The position numbers and the translations under genes are program-made. The notes beneath the pieces were generated by a model. The model was not told the origin of the DNA and did no database searches. It saw nothing but the letters and a program-made list of their open reading frames with translations. DNA of 64,000 bases from Microlunatus lacustris (lineage in GTDB: Bacteria; Actinomycetota; Actinomycetes; Propionibacteriales; Propionibacteriaceae): NCBI GenBank assembly GCA_039527025.1, contig BAAAJN010000004.1, positions 62,001 through 126,000 on the forward strand, read 5' to 3'. This document shows, in pieces, positions 7,935 to 17,301 of this stretch. Positions within the stretch are counted from its first letter, which is position 1. Each line of letters starts with the position of its first letter.

Positions 7935-8789
7935 TCAGCCGGCGGTGCTCCGGCGGTGCTCAGCCAGCCACCAGGGTGCGGACGTGGCCAGCAGGTCGAC
8001 CGCGTCCTGCTGGTCCTCCGGGGTGGTCGGCGGTCGGTCGGCCAGGCGCCCCCAGCCGAGCCTGAGGCAGCGGTCCAGCTCGTCGGCGCGCTCGGGGTGG
8101 TAGGCCTTGACGACCTCGGCGAGGACGGTGGGATCGCTGGTCCAGCCCGGCCAGCGGAACAGGACGCAGGCGAACGCCAGGCGGGCGATCCGCCGACCGA
8201 TCCGTTGTCGTGCGAGGTCGCGCCGGGCAGCGTTCGGATCGGCCAGAGCGGCACCCAGCCGGCGGAAGGCGCCGGCGGTGCCGCTGGCGATGCCTCGCGC
8301 CAGCTCGACCGTCGGGTACTGCTCCGGCAGCTCGTCGGCCAGGTCGGGTCCCCACAGCGGGGTGCAGAGGCAGGAGATGTGGAAGGCCCCGTCGTGCCGC
8401 TGGCTCGGCGACAGGTACCGGCGCCGGCCGTCGACGGTGATCCCCACGCCGTCGACGACGTCGGTCTGCTGGTCGAGGTCGGTGGCCAGCTGCTCGACCG
8501 AGGCCCGGTCGGCGTCGACGGGGTCGTCCTGGAGCACGACGGTGACGTCGAGATCGGACCGGCCGAGCACGGCCGTTCCCCGGGGCACGCTGCCGTACAG
8601 GTAGAGGCTGTGCAGCCGCTGACCGAGGAGGCTCCTGAGCCCGGTCTCGGTCGCCGCCGCGACCGGACGGAACGCCGGGTCGAGCCGCCTCAGGTCGCCC
8701 TCCCGCCGGATGCGTCCGTGGGAGTCCAGGCCGTCGTCGAGGTGGTGGAGCCCTGACCTGACGTCACTCGCGGGCTCGTCGGTGGCCAC
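7935..8789 (-). CDS. Nucleotidyltransferase-domain protein
   Basis: The central motif LYGSVPRGTAVLGRSDLDVTVV (G-S then D-x-D) is the catalytic signature of the Pol-beta-like nucleotidyltransferase fold. A helical C-terminal half follows (about residues 170-284). This layout occurs in antibiotic nucleotidyltransferases and in many uncharacterised proteins. Sequence outside the motif does not clearly match AadA or kanamycin nucleotidyltransferase, so no resistance is claimed. The GTG start has GGAGG about eight bases upstream. It is divergent from the secreted hydrolase at 9049. Confidence 0.75.
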   Translation of the reverse strand: MATDEPASDVRSGLHHLDDGLDSHGRIRREGDLRRLDPAFRPVAAATETGLRSLLGQRLHSLYLYGSVPRGTAVLGRSDLDVTVVLQDDPVDADRASVEQLATDLDQQTDVVDGVGITVDGRRRYLSPSQRHDGAFHISCLCTPLWGPDLADELPEQYPTVELARGIASGTAGAFRRLGAALADPNAARRDLARQRIGRRIARLAFACVLFRWPGWTSDPTVLAEVVKAYHPERADELDRCLRLGWGRLADRPPTTPEDQQDAVDLLATSAPWWLAEHRRSTAG

Positions 8790-9048
8790 GTCACGGACCT
8801 CCCCTGAGCGCCGGAGTCATCAGCGGGCTGGTGGTCACTCTTCGGCGGCCCGCGAGCCCAGTGAACAGCACTGTGGACGAGGACGAGCGCTGGTGCCGCT
8901 GCAGGCCCCCGGCAGGTCGCCGCTGACCATGACCCGCGCCGGGGCACGCGCACGCCTTGCGGCCGAGGACCCTGGGCGCGGTCATCAGCTCGCTCTACGC
9001 TGTGGGGCGTCGCCGTCCGCGCTGGAGACGGAAGTTCTGAGGAGTGGT

Positions 9049-10107
9049 GTGCGCAGCTTCTGTCGAGCGGCAGCGGTTCTCGCTGCCGGCGCCGTCATCC
9101 TGGCCTTCGCTGCCAGCCCGGCTCGAGCGGCCCCCAGCAGTTACGTCGCGCTGGGGGACTCCTACTCCTCGGGAACGGGCACGGGCACCTATCTCCAGGA
9201 CGGGACCTCCTGCCAGCGTTCGGTGCGCGCCTATCCGTCGTTGGTCGCCAGCAGCAGGGGGATGGCTCTCAACTTCCGCGCGTGCTCTGGAGCGACGGTC
9301 GCCGACGTGACCAGGGTGCAGCTCAGCGCTCTGAGGACGGGCACGGCTCACGTGTCGGTCTCGGTGGGCGGCAACGACGCCGGTTTTGCGGCGGTGCTGA
9401 CCGAGTGCGCGAAGCCGGCCTGGGCGAGCAACTGCAACGGCGCTGTCGACGGGGCCCAGAGCATCATCAACGCCCGCCTCCCCGGCCGGCTCTCCTCGCT
9501 CTACGCCGCCATCCGGAGCCGTGCGCCCCGGGCGCGGGTGGTGGTCGTGGGCTATCCGCGGCTCTTCAACGGTGAGGACTGCAACCTGCTCACCTGGTTC
9601 TCCCCGGGTGAGGCGTCGCGGCTGAACGCGACCTCTGACCTGCTGAACACCAAGATCCGAGCTGCGGCTCGCGGCGCCGGCTTCACCTTCAGCAGCCCCA
9701 CCTCCACCTTCCGCGGCCACGCCGTCTGCGACGACCCCGAGTGGATCAACGGGCTCTCCCGCCCGATCTCGGAGTCCTTCCACCCCAACCGGCTCGGGCA
9801 GTCCGCGGGGTACGCACCGCTCGTCGGCACGGCCCTGGCCGGTCCGCCGGTCCTGTCGACTGCGCAGACGACCCAGCAGGCCCTGGCGTCCACCACACGG
9901 CTGACCGAGCAGCAGCGCCGCCATGCTGTCGTGGACCAGACGATCCGTCCCCAGGAGTTCCGGGTCCCCGACCTGTCCAGCCCACCGGTCGAACGGGCCG
10001 CTGAACGAGCCGGAGTCGATCTCCGGAGCCGCGCCAGCATCGACGCAGTCGACCGCACCTACGCCGCGAAGCAGGCCAGGGCACGGGGGTCGAAGGCCGA
10101 CCAGTAG
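9049..10107 (+). CDS. Secreted SGNH/GDSL-family hydrolase
   Basis: This is an exported esterase or lipase of about 352 residues. GTG 9049 has AGGAG just upstream and begins a classical signal peptide (RSFCRAAAVLAAGAVILAFA, cleavage near SPARA-AP). Block I is YVALGDSYSSGTG with the nucleophile Ser, block III is SVGGNDAGF, and block V is ESFHPNRLGQ with the catalytic His. Several Cys pairs fit the Streptomyces-type extracellular SGNH lipases. After the catalytic domain comes a charged tail of about 90 residues (TTRLTEQQRRHAVVDQ... to QARARGSKADQ) that is unusual for the family and may bind the cell surface. Confidence 0.85.
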   Translation: MRSFCRAAAVLAAGAVILAFAASPARAAPSSYVALGDSYSSGTGTGTYLQDGTSCQRSVRAYPSLVASSRGMALNFRACSGATVADVTRVQLSALRTGTAHVSVSVGGNDAGFAAVLTECAKPAWASNCNGAVDGAQSIINARLPGRLSSLYAAIRSRAPRARVVVVGYPRLFNGEDCNLLTWFSPGEASRLNATSDLLNTKIRAAARGAGFTFSSPTSTFRGHAVCDDPEWINGLSRPISESFHPNRLGQSAGYAPLVGTALAGPPVLSTAQTTQQALASTTRLTEQQRRHAVVDQTIRPQEFRVPDLSSPPVERAAERAGVDLRSRASIDAVDRTYAAKQARARGSKADQ

Positions 10108-10316
10108 CCGCCTGCCGCAGTCCTCGTCTGGTCGCAGGGACAGCCATCCGGGCCCGGTCCGAGGTGAGCCCGGCCAGGACCGCAGCGAGGACCACTACGA
10201 GGGCGACCGCGGGGCGGGTGGTGCGACTCCAGTGGGCAGCCAGGAGGATGAGCGGCGCCCAGGTGTGGCCCGCCCGCCGACCGGCTACCGAGACACCACG
10301 CGGGCCGGACTGCCCG

Positions 10317-10322
10317 TACCGT
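10317..10322 (+). promoter_or_regulatory. -10 box TACCGT of the alpha/beta hydrolase (leaderless)
   Basis: TACCGT ends six bases before the GTG at 10329, so the transcript likely starts on the initiation codon. No Shine-Dalgarno sequence is present. Confidence 0.45.
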
Positions 10323-10328
10323 CAGGGT

Positions 10329-11174
10329 GTGCCGCTCACCCAGGTCGCTGGTCTCGCCGTCCGCACCTGGGGCGACGTCTCGCCCGGGCGGCCCGCCGTC
10401 CTCGCCCTCCACGGACTGACCAGCACCTCGGCGGTCTGGGCCGACCTCGCCGCCCGGCTACCCACCGTGCCGGTGCTGGCGCCCGATCTCCCCGGGCGCG
10501 GCGGGTCGGTCGCCGTGACGGCCGCCCCGGGCCTGCCCGGGCTGGCTGCGGCGGTGGTGCGCGTGGTCGACGCGCTGGGACTGCGGCGGGTGGTCGTCGT
10601 GGGCCACTCGATGGGCGCCTTCCTGGCCCCGCTGGTCGTGCGCCAGCTGAGCGAGCGCGCGGTGGCCGTCCTCCTGCTCGACGGCGGCGTTCCGCCCGAG
10701 ACCTCGGTCCTGCTGCGTCCCCTGGTCGTGCGCACCCTCTTCAACCTCCAGCTGCGCCGCCTGCTGCGGACCTGGGCCGACGTCGACCGCTACACGCGGG
10801 TGGCCGAAGGGGGTGCCGCCGACCACCGACCCGACCTGCACGCCGGGTTCCGGGCCTGGTCCGAAGCCGTCCTCGAACCGGTCGACGGCGGGTTCCGGCC
10901 CCGGTTGGACGCCCGCCGGATCGTTGCTGACGGGGTCGACAGCCTCACCCGTCCCGCGCACCTACCCGAGCTGCGGCAGGCCGCCGCCCCGGTCCACCTG
11001 CTCGCCGCCGCCCGTGGAGCTGACGACACCCGGCCCGCCTTCCTCTCCGACGCCGCGGTCGCCGCAGGCCGTGCGGTCCTGCCCGGTCTCACCTGGGAGC
11101 GCGTCCAGGCCAACCACGCCACCCTGCTGCTCGAGCCCGCGACAGCGTCCGTCGTCACGGATCTCAGCCGGTAG
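10329..11174 (+). CDS. Alpha/beta-fold hydrolase
   Basis: This 281-residue cytosolic alpha/beta hydrolase has the oxyanion motif LALHGLTSTSAVW, nucleophile elbow VVVGHSMGAF (GHSMG), a helical cap region (about 130-200) and the catalytic His in VQANHATLLLEP. The substrate cannot be told. The preceding region encodes no plausible N-terminal extension, and the GTG fits a leaderless start. Confidence 0.85.
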   Translation: MPLTQVAGLAVRTWGDVSPGRPAVLALHGLTSTSAVWADLAARLPTVPVLAPDLPGRGGSVAVTAAPGLPGLAAAVVRVVDALGLRRVVVVGHSMGAFLAPLVVRQLSERAVAVLLLDGGVPPETSVLLRPLVVRTLFNLQLRRLLRTWADVDRYTRVAEGGAADHRPDLHAGFRAWSEAVLEPVDGGFRPRLDARRIVADGVDSLTRPAHLPELRQAAAPVHLLAAARGADDTRPAFLSDAAVAAGRAVLPGLTWERVQANHATLLLEPATASVVTDLSR

Positions 11175-11272
11175 CTCCCGCCCAGCAGGCAGCAACCGCC
11201 CTCGGGTGGAGCGCCCCAACCTCCAGGTGGCACGGACGACCGGGGGCGACTCAGGTCACCCCCGGCGCTGTC

Positions 11273-12493
11273 TCAGCCCCAGCCGGGGTCGCCCGGTCCG
11301 TCGCCGAAGTCGGGGACGGGCAGCCGCGCACCACCCTGCCGGGCGGAGTCGTGGGCCACCACGCCCGGGAGGGTGAAGCGGGCGGCCCGCCAGGCGTTCA
11401 CCGGAGGGTGGGTCCGGGTGGTGACGGCGCGGACGAAGTCGTCGGCGAGGAAGTGGTGGCTGCCCTCGTGGCCGTTGTGGGCGCCCTCGAACTCCTCCGG
11501 CAACCGCGAGCGGTCCTGCACCGGGGCGGTGCCCGAGGCGAAGCTCTGCATCAGAGCCGGGTCGACGTCGCCGAAGCCCTCTGGGACCTGCCCGCCGTGG
11601 GTGAAGAAGAGATCGCTGATGTCGCGCGTCTCACCCTTGGCGTAGTTCTCACCCTCGGTCTTGACGCTCAACGAGGCGCCGTGGCCGGTCTGCTCGAACA
11701 CCTGCTCGGTGCCGTAGAAGCGGAAGCGGGACTCGTGGCCGCTCCAGTAGCCGAGGCGGCGGAACTCGTTGTGGCGCATGGTGCCGCCGTCGGCCAGCTC
11801 GATCAGCGAGGTCATGTTCGAGAACTCGTTGGCCCACGCGGAGACCTCACGGTCGAACACGCCGTCACCCCGGTCGTCGCGGATCCCGATGCAGCTCACC
11901 GAGGTCGCGTAGGTGGGCAGCGCGCCGAGCACCCCGCCGATGGCGTGGGTGGGGTACAGCATCGGCGGGTAGCTGGCGGTGGCCTTCCAGTCGTCGCCAC
12001 CGCTGTACTGGTAGGCCGCGTAGAAGCCGTTGTCCATGTCGTGGAGGTAGTCGCCCTCGGAGTAGAAGACCCGCCCAAAGGCGCCGTCGGCGATCTGGCT
12101 GCGGGCCCACACCACCGCGGGGTTGTAGTAGCTGGTCTCGCCCATCATGTAGATCAGGCCGGTCTCCTCGACCTTCCGCACGATCGCCTCGATCTCTTCG
12201 ACGCTGATCGCCATCGGCACCGCAGAGTAGACGTTCTTGCCGGCGTCGAGGGCTTGCAGCACGATCGGGCCGTGCGTCCAGCGCTGCGTCATCACCGCGA
12301 CGGAGTCGACGTCGGAGGCCAGCAGCTCCTCGATGGTGGCGAAGGTCCCCGAGAGGCCGTAGCGCTCGACGTGCTCCGCCGCCCGCTCGGGCACCAGATC
12401 GTTGACGTAGACCTCGTCCACGTCGGGGTGGAGCTGCCAGAGGGAGATGAAGCTCCGGGCGAACTGGCCGGTGCCGATGACGCCGATCTTCAC
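11273..12493 (-). CDS. Gfo/Idh/MocA-family oxidoreductase
   Basis: This NAD(P)-dependent sugar oxidoreductase of 406 residues has an N-terminal Rossmann domain (MKIGVIGTGQFARSF) and a C-terminal alpha/beta domain with PTHAIGGVLGALPTYATSVS. The usual E-K-P motif is replaced by SAVPMAISVEE, as in the GH109-like branch (alpha-N-acetylgalactosaminidase-type, which uses NAD transiently). The activity is not proven. The start is GTG with GAGG about eight bases upstream. It is monocistronic and convergent with the alpha/beta hydrolase. Confidence 0.8.
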   Translation of the reverse strand: MKIGVIGTGQFARSFISLWQLHPDVDEVYVNDLVPERAAEHVERYGLSGTFATIEELLASDVDSVAVMTQRWTHGPIVLQALDAGKNVYSAVPMAISVEEIEAIVRKVEETGLIYMMGETSYYNPAVVWARSQIADGAFGRVFYSEGDYLHDMDNGFYAAYQYSGGDDWKATASYPPMLYPTHAIGGVLGALPTYATSVSCIGIRDDRGDGVFDREVSAWANEFSNMTSLIELADGGTMRHNEFRRLGYWSGHESRFRFYGTEQVFEQTGHGASLSVKTEGENYAKGETRDISDLFFTHGGQVPEGFGDVDPALMQSFASGTAPVQDRSRLPEEFEGAHNGHEGSHHFLADDFVRAVTTRTHPPVNAWRAARFTLPGVVAHDSARQGGARLPVPDFGDGPGDPGWG

Positions 12494-12688
12494 GATGCAG
12501 ACCTCGCTGTCTTGGGTGACGGAACTGCCGACGCTCCCGGGATGGGCTTCTCCGCGAGCAGCCGCACACTCTACAAGCCGGAGCCGGCCAGCCGGCGACC
12601 CCCTCGACGGACAGGAGGTGCCACCGCTCCGAACCCGCCCCTCAGAGCTCGCCCCGCCCCGTGCTGCTCGGCGCTGGGCCGGCTGGCC

Positions 12689-13300
12689 TCAACGTGCAGC
12701 CCAGACCTCGAGCCAGAGCTCCTCGGCGGGGCCTTGGACGCGTTCGAGCTGGAGCACGGTCCAGCCGCTCTGCTCGACGACCGCGCGGAGGTCCGCCTCT
12801 TCCCAGTAGACGAACAGTCGGGGCGCCGCTACGGAGCCGTGGGTCGACCAGGCCTCGCCCTCACCTTCCTTGACCGAGAAGCGGAGGAGACCACCCGGAC
12901 GGGTGGCGGTCCGGAGTCGCCCCAGGACCGTCGGCAGGTCGGTCCGCCGGACGTGGAGCAGACAGGCGTTCGCCCAGACGGCGTCATACCCCTCCTGGGG
13001 CCGGACGGGATCAGCGAGGTCGTCGTGGAGAGGGTCGAGGACGTCGGCGGCGAAGCCGTCGCGACGCAGCAGCTCCACGAAGGCCGAGGTGACGTCGGTG
13101 CGGCGGACCTGCAGCCCGCGCGACTCGAGGTGGGCGGCGTCGCGCCCGCCGCCGCTGCCGATCTCCAGGACGCGCCCGCCGGCGCCCACCGCCGCAGCGA
13201 ACTTCTCCAGCTCCGAGCGGACGTGGTCGGGCAGGTCACGGTGGTCCCTGCGGTACACGGCTGCGTGGTCGCGGTAGGCGGTGATCGTCTCGTCGGTCAC
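12689..13300 (-). CDS. Class I SAM-dependent methyltransferase
   Basis: This 203-residue methyltransferase has motif I VLEIGSGGGRDAAHLESRG, acidic loop RRTDVTSAF, motif IV YDAVWANACLLHV and post-motif RPGGLLRFSVKEGEGE. The substrate is unknown. The family often modifies small molecules in actinobacteria. The start is GTG preceded by CAGGAT and exactly six bases, so it is probably leaderless. It lies upstream of nothing on its strand and appears monocistronic. Confidence 0.85.
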   Translation of the reverse strand: MTDETITAYRDHAAVYRRDHRDLPDHVRSELEKFAAAVGAGGRVLEIGSGGGRDAAHLESRGLQVRRTDVTSAFVELLRRDGFAADVLDPLHDDLADPVRPQEGYDAVWANACLLHVRRTDLPTVLGRLRTATRPGGLLRFSVKEGEGEAWSTHGSVAAPRLFVYWEEADLRAVVEQSGWTVLQLERVQGPAEELWLEVWAAR

Positions 13301-13306
13301 CCCGCC

Positions 13307-13312
13307 ATCCTG
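13307..13312 (-). promoter_or_regulatory. -10 box CAGGAT of the methyltransferase (leaderless)
   Basis: CAGGAT on the minus strand ends six bases before the GTG start at 13300. It keeps the A at position 2 and the T at position 6 of a -10 hexamer. Confidence 0.4.
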
Positions 13313-13365
13313 ACCCGAGGCCCGATCGCTCGGTCCGCCCGCCGATCACCGCGCTGACGGGCTCA

Positions 13366-14616
13366 CTAGCCGACCCGCACGCGCCGGAAGGGCGACAGCA
13401 CGAGCAGCAGCGCCGAGAAGCCGAAGACCACCGCTGCCGCACCGAGGGCCTGGCCGTAGCCGATGCGGTCGGCGACCAGGCCGGCGACGGGCGAGACGAC
13501 CACGAGCACCGCTCGGTTGAGCGATCGCATGGTGGTGTTGGTGCGGGCTTGCAGAGCGTCCGGCGTCAGGGCTTGCCGGTAGCTCATCTCGTGGGAGTTG
13601 CTGACCCCCATGGCCCAGCCGCGGCCGAGCTGGCCGGCCCCGAGGATGGCCGCCGCGGCCCAGGTCGTGGTTCCCAGACCGGCGAGGATCATGACCCCCG
13701 CCGCCGCCGCTGACGCTGTGTACGAGCAGATGATGGCGCCACCGGTACCGAGACGGTGGCCGACGGCCGTGCTGGAGGCGGCCCCACCCAGAGCCCCGGC
13801 ACCGCCGACGGCGAGCACCAGTCCCAGTTGCAGCGCGGAGAGCTCCAGCTGGAGGAAGGCATAGGCCGGAACGACCACCGCGAGAACGGCTTGACCCGCG
13901 AACCAGACGTGGGTGGCGGCGGCGAGCCGGCCGAGACCGGACCGTGCGTACACCCACCGGACGCCGTCGCGCACCTCGTCCAGGAGCCCACGGACTCCTC
14001 GGCTCGCGGATGGCTGCGGTGGTGGCTCCGCCACGTGCGGCAGGGTCGCCACCACGGCGGCGGAGAAGAGGAACGTCAGGGCGTCCACCAGGACGGCCAC
14101 CGGTGCGCCGACGATCCGGATCAGAGCGCCGGCGGCGGCCGGCCCCGCCGTCTGGGCCACAGCCGCCGCCCCGTCGAGCCGGGCGTGCGCACGTTGGAGC
14201 TGACCACGCGGGACCAGGCGCGGCAGGAACGACATCGAGGCCGCGTCGTTGACGAGCGAGGCGGTGCCGAACAGGGCGACGAGGAGCAGCAGCAGCGCGA
14301 AGCTGAGGGCGTCCAGCACCCAGGCGAGGGGGATGACCGACAGCAGAGCTGCCCGGGCGAGGTCGGTGGCCACCATGACTGGTCGGCGGCGGGTGCGGTC
14401 GACCAGGGCGCCGACGACCAGACCGAGCACGAGGTACGGCAGCCAGCGCGCGGAGTTGAGCCAGCCCACCTGGACGGCAGTGCCGCTCAACGTCACCACG
14501 ACCAGGGTCTGCAGTGCGAGCAGCGTGACCCCGCTGCCGAACCCCGACACCGCCTCGCCCCACCAGAAGCGGGAGAACCCGGGCGCCAGGCCGCCCTCTC
14601 GTCCGCGTGGTGCCAT
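13366..14616 (-). CDS. MFS transporter, EntS-like exporter group
   Basis: This 416-residue membrane protein has about 12 hydrophobic segments. It starts FSRFWWGEAVSGFGSGVT, has the conserved loop VGALVDRTRRRPVMVATD between helices 2 and 3, and FLPRLVPRGQLQRAHARLDG before helix 5, all typical of the enterobactin-exporter-like MFS branch that includes macrolide and siderophore exporters. The substrate is unknown. It is divergent from the DUF2332 gene at 14711. Confidence 0.85.
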   Translation of the reverse strand: MAPRGREGGLAPGFSRFWWGEAVSGFGSGVTLLALQTLVVVTLSGTAVQVGWLNSARWLPYLVLGLVVGALVDRTRRRPVMVATDLARAALLSVIPLAWVLDALSFALLLLLVALFGTASLVNDAASMSFLPRLVPRGQLQRAHARLDGAAAVAQTAGPAAAGALIRIVGAPVAVLVDALTFLFSAAVVATLPHVAEPPPQPSASRGVRGLLDEVRDGVRWVYARSGLGRLAAATHVWFAGQAVLAVVVPAYAFLQLELSALQLGLVLAVGGAGALGGAASSTAVGHRLGTGGAIICSYTASAAAAGVMILAGLGTTTWAAAAILGAGQLGRGWAMGVSNSHEMSYRQALTPDALQARTNTTMRSLNRAVLVVVSPVAGLVADRIGYGQALGAAAVVFGFSALLLVLSPFRRVRVG

Positions 14617-14698
14617 CGGCTGACTCTCGCAGGTCCCAGCTCCAGCGCGAGATCGAGCCCTGCTCCCACCAGCCGCGCGCGGACCCTCGTGCCGAGAC

Positions 14699-14704
14699 GA
14701 TGAT
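14699..14704 (+). promoter_or_regulatory. -10 box GATGAT of the DUF2332 gene (leaderless)
   Basis: GATGAT ends six bases before the GTG at 14711, so transcription probably starts on the initiation codon. No ribosome site is visible. Confidence 0.4.
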
Positions 14705-14710
14705 GGTGCC

Positions 14711-15700
14711 GTGATCGACTGGAGCGCGAGCTTGCCCGGTCGGTACCGCGACTTCGCCGGCTGGGCGGCGGGTCAGTCGCCCTGCTTCCAGCAGTGGGCG
14801 GAAGCGGTCGCCGACGACGACGCAGTACTGGAGTGGATCGCGACCCTGCCTGAGCCGAAGCAGCAGCCGAACCTGGTCTTCGCAGCAGCGCGCTGGCACG
14901 GCGTCCCCGCTCCCGGCCCCTACCAGGAGTTCCGCGAAGCGCTCCTGGCCGACGACGGCGGAATCCGGGGCACGATCCTGAGCCGCGCCACGCAGACCAA
15001 CGAGGTCGGCAGGCTGGCCACGCTGGTGCCGGCCTTCACCAGCCCGGACGAGGATCGGCCGCTCGCCCTCCTCGAGGTCGGCGCCAGCGCCGGCCTGTGT
15101 CTCTACCCCGACCGGTACGACTACGAGTGGCGGCCGGCCGGCACCTTGACCGGCAGCGACGGCCCCACCCTGCACTGCGACGTGACCGGCCCGGTGCCGC
15201 TGCCCACCACGCCGTTGCGGGTGAGCTGGCGCGGAGGGATCGACCTGGATCCTCTCGACGTCAGCGACGAGGGTGCGATGGCCTGGCTGACCGTGCTGGT
15301 CTGGCCAGAACAGCACGAGCGGCGGCAGCGCCTGACCGAGGCGATCGCCATCGCGCGTCGCGACCCACCGCTGATCAGGACGGGGAACCTTCTCGATGAG
15401 CTGGCTCACCAGGTCGAGGAGGCGGCCGAGCACGGCCGGGTGGTGGTGTTCCACAGCGCCGTGATCGCCTACCTCGGCGCCGAGGACCGCAGCACCTTCG
15501 CGGCCATGATGTCCGACCTCGTCGCTGCCGGCCGGTGCCGCTGGGTCAGCAACGAGGGTCCAGGAGTGCTGTCCGACATCACCGCCACCGCGCCCACCAG
15601 CGACGACGGCAGCAACACCACCTTCGTGCTCGGCGTCGACGGTCAGGCGGTGGCTCGCACCCACCAGCACGGGGCCACCCTGGAGTGGTTCTCCCCCTGA
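14711..15700 (+). CDS. DUF2332 protein (first of two in the window)
   Basis: This 329-residue protein is of the DUF2332 family, whose function is unknown. Family landmarks are SPCFQQWAEAVADDDAVLEW, PEPKQQPNLVFAAARWHG, QTNEVGR, LLEVGASAGLCLYPDRYDYEW, WRGGIDLDPLDV and VVVFHSAVIAYLG. The glycine-rich LLEVGASAGLCL stretch resembles the SAM-binding loop of methyltransferases. A paralogue of different sequence lies at 37520. GTG start, leaderless. Confidence 0.85.
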   Translation: MIDWSASLPGRYRDFAGWAAGQSPCFQQWAEAVADDDAVLEWIATLPEPKQQPNLVFAAARWHGVPAPGPYQEFREALLADDGGIRGTILSRATQTNEVGRLATLVPAFTSPDEDRPLALLEVGASAGLCLYPDRYDYEWRPAGTLTGSDGPTLHCDVTGPVPLPTTPLRVSWRGGIDLDPLDVSDEGAMAWLTVLVWPEQHERRQRLTEAIAIARRDPPLIRTGNLLDELAHQVEEAAEHGRVVVFHSAVIAYLGAEDRSTFAAMMSDLVAAGRCRWVSNEGPGVLSDITATAPTSDDGSNTTFVLGVDGQAVARTHQHGATLEWFSP

Positions 15701-15760
15701 GCGCGCAGCGGTGCGAACTTGCGGGGAGGCAGAAAGCCTGGGTGCGAGCCCCGGAGGTGT

Positions 15761-16327
15761 TCAGCGCCGAGCCTCGGCCAGCGACGCGTCGCGCCCGAGG
15801 CGGCTCAGGAGCTGCACTTGCCGGTCAGCGCCGGGAGGAGTGGGCACCGCTGGTCCGCAGATGCCGTCCATGTGGAGCGCATCGCCGAAGCTGTCGACGC
15901 CGGCCTCGATGCGGTCCAGCTCGTCGGCAGTGAAGACCTCATCCCCGCCGGTGGCGCGCGCGACGTCCCAGCGGTGGACGAGCATGTCCCAGACGTAGAA
16001 CTGGACGAGTGTCGCTCCCACGGTGGTCGGTCCGAAGAAGCCGTCGTAGGTGACGTCGACGACGTCCTGACGAGACACCAGGGTGAGCACCTGCTCGGCG
16101 TGGTGGCGGAGTGCGACGGCCGTGTCCGACAGATCGGGCGCCGGACCCAGGTCGTGGCCGTGCCCGGTGAGCAGGTCCCGCTGGGTGTCGATGATGTGGG
16201 CGACGACTTCCCGGGCAGTCCAGTCCGTGCACGGCGAGGGACGGCCCCAAGCGTCGGCAGGGACGGCCTGCACGACGGCGGACAGGGGGCGGAGGGCGGC
16301 TTCGTAAGCGACTGCGGTCGGGTTCAT
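15761..16327 (-). CDS. TIGR03086-family protein (mycothiol-dependent maleylpyruvate isomerase fold)
   Basis: This 188-residue DinB/MDMPI-like protein has the N-terminal helix AYEAALRPLSAVVQAVP, the block SPCTDWTAREVVAHIIDTQ with a conserved His, and FYVWDMLVHRWDVARATG with a second metal-ligand His. These are the TIGR03086 features, an actinobacterial group of thiol-dependent enzymes of unknown reaction. The start is ATG 16327 with GGTGAG upstream. The gene is divergent from the araC-like gene, and the two starts are only about 36 bp apart. Confidence 0.8.
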   Translation of the reverse strand: MNPTAVAYEAALRPLSAVVQAVPADAWGRPSPCTDWTAREVVAHIIDTQRDLLTGHGHDLGPAPDLSDTAVALRHHAEQVLTLVSRQDVVDVTYDGFFGPTTVGATLVQFYVWDMLVHRWDVARATGGDEVFTADELDRIEAGVDSFGDALHMDGICGPAVPTPPGADRQVQLLSRLGRDASLAEARR

Positions 16328-16363
16328 GTGCTCACCCTGTCGGCCAGGGCACCCTAGGTCTTG

Positions 16364-17208
16364 ATGAAACCCGACAGCGCCGCGCGCCCTCTCCCTGATA
16401 TCGAACGAGCCCACCTGAAAGTGCCGGGCGACGATTCGCACGTCATGTACCGGTACCCGGCTCCGGAGTCGTTGACCGGGCTGGTCCGCTGGTACTGGAT
16501 CCCGGTCTGGTCTGTTCCGATCGGCCAGCGCTCGGTGCAGCGCGTGCTGCAGTACCCCGGGTCGCTGCTGGTGGTGACTGCCGAGTACGCCCGTTTCTAC
16601 GGTGCCTCGACGGGCATGTCGGAGACCGTTCTGGAGGGGGACGGCGGGCCGTCGGCGTGTTGTGCACCCCCGCCGCTGGGTCGCTGATCGCTCGCGGATC
16701 CATGGCCGCCTTCACCGACCGGCACGTCGACGTGACCGACGTCCTGGGTCAGGCAGGAGGCGCGCTGACCGACTCCGTCCGCACGGCGATGCAGGGCACC
16801 CCGCACTCCGTCCAGGCACATCAGGCTGCGACGGCGGCGTTCGGCGACACGCTGCGCCCTCTCCTGCCCCTCGACCCGGAGGGCGACCTCGTGAACCGCC
16901 TGGTCGCCTTGGTCGAAGAGCGGTCCGACCTGGTGCGGGCCGCGCAGCTGAGCGTCGAGACCGGGCTGTCCGAGCGCGCACTGCAGCGTCTGGTGAGCCG
17001 CCGGCTCGGGCTCACTCCGAAGTGGTTGATCCAGCGGCGCCGCCTCCACGAAGCCGCCGAACGGCTGCGCGCGGATCCGGAAGGCACCCTGGCCCAGACC
17101 GCTGCTGTGCTGGGTTACGCCGACCAGGCCCACTTCGTCCGTGACTTCTCCCGGGTCACCGGGACCACACCGGGCAAGTTCGCCGGTGACCACCGGACAG
17201 CACCCTAG
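16364..17208 (+). pseudogene. AraC-family regulator, split by a one-base frameshift
   Basis: The first frame encodes an N-terminal sensor region (YPAPESLTGLVRWYWIPVWS to ARFYGASTGMSETVLEGDG). The second frame continues AVGVLCTPAAGSLIARGSMA and ends with a complete AraC DNA-binding domain (RAAQLSVETGLSERALQRLV, RLGLTPKWLIQRRRL, AAVLGYADQAHFVRDFSRVT and GTTPGKF). Adding one G to the run at 16646-16648 joins both into a 281-residue protein of normal length. This may be a sequencing error rather than a dead gene. The start could be ATG 16364 or ATG 16445 (MYRYPAPESL). Confidence 0.75.
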
Positions 17209-17301
17209 AACCGGAGCCGACATCGCGTGGCCGACCTCGTGCGGGCCGCCAGACCCAGGCCACGGACCGCGCCAGCACCGCGCGGAACCGACGCCACCGG
17301 C

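Noticed and set aside
7935..8789. Call as an aminoglycoside nucleotidyltransferase
   Set aside because: Only the general G-S and D-x-D nucleotidyltransferase motif is present; the substrate-side sequence does not clearly match AadA or kanamycin nucleotidyltransferase.
11351..13357. A 668-codon open frame on the plus strand
   Set aside because: It lies opposite the Gfo/Idh/MocA and methyltransferase genes, has no domain and no ribosome site.
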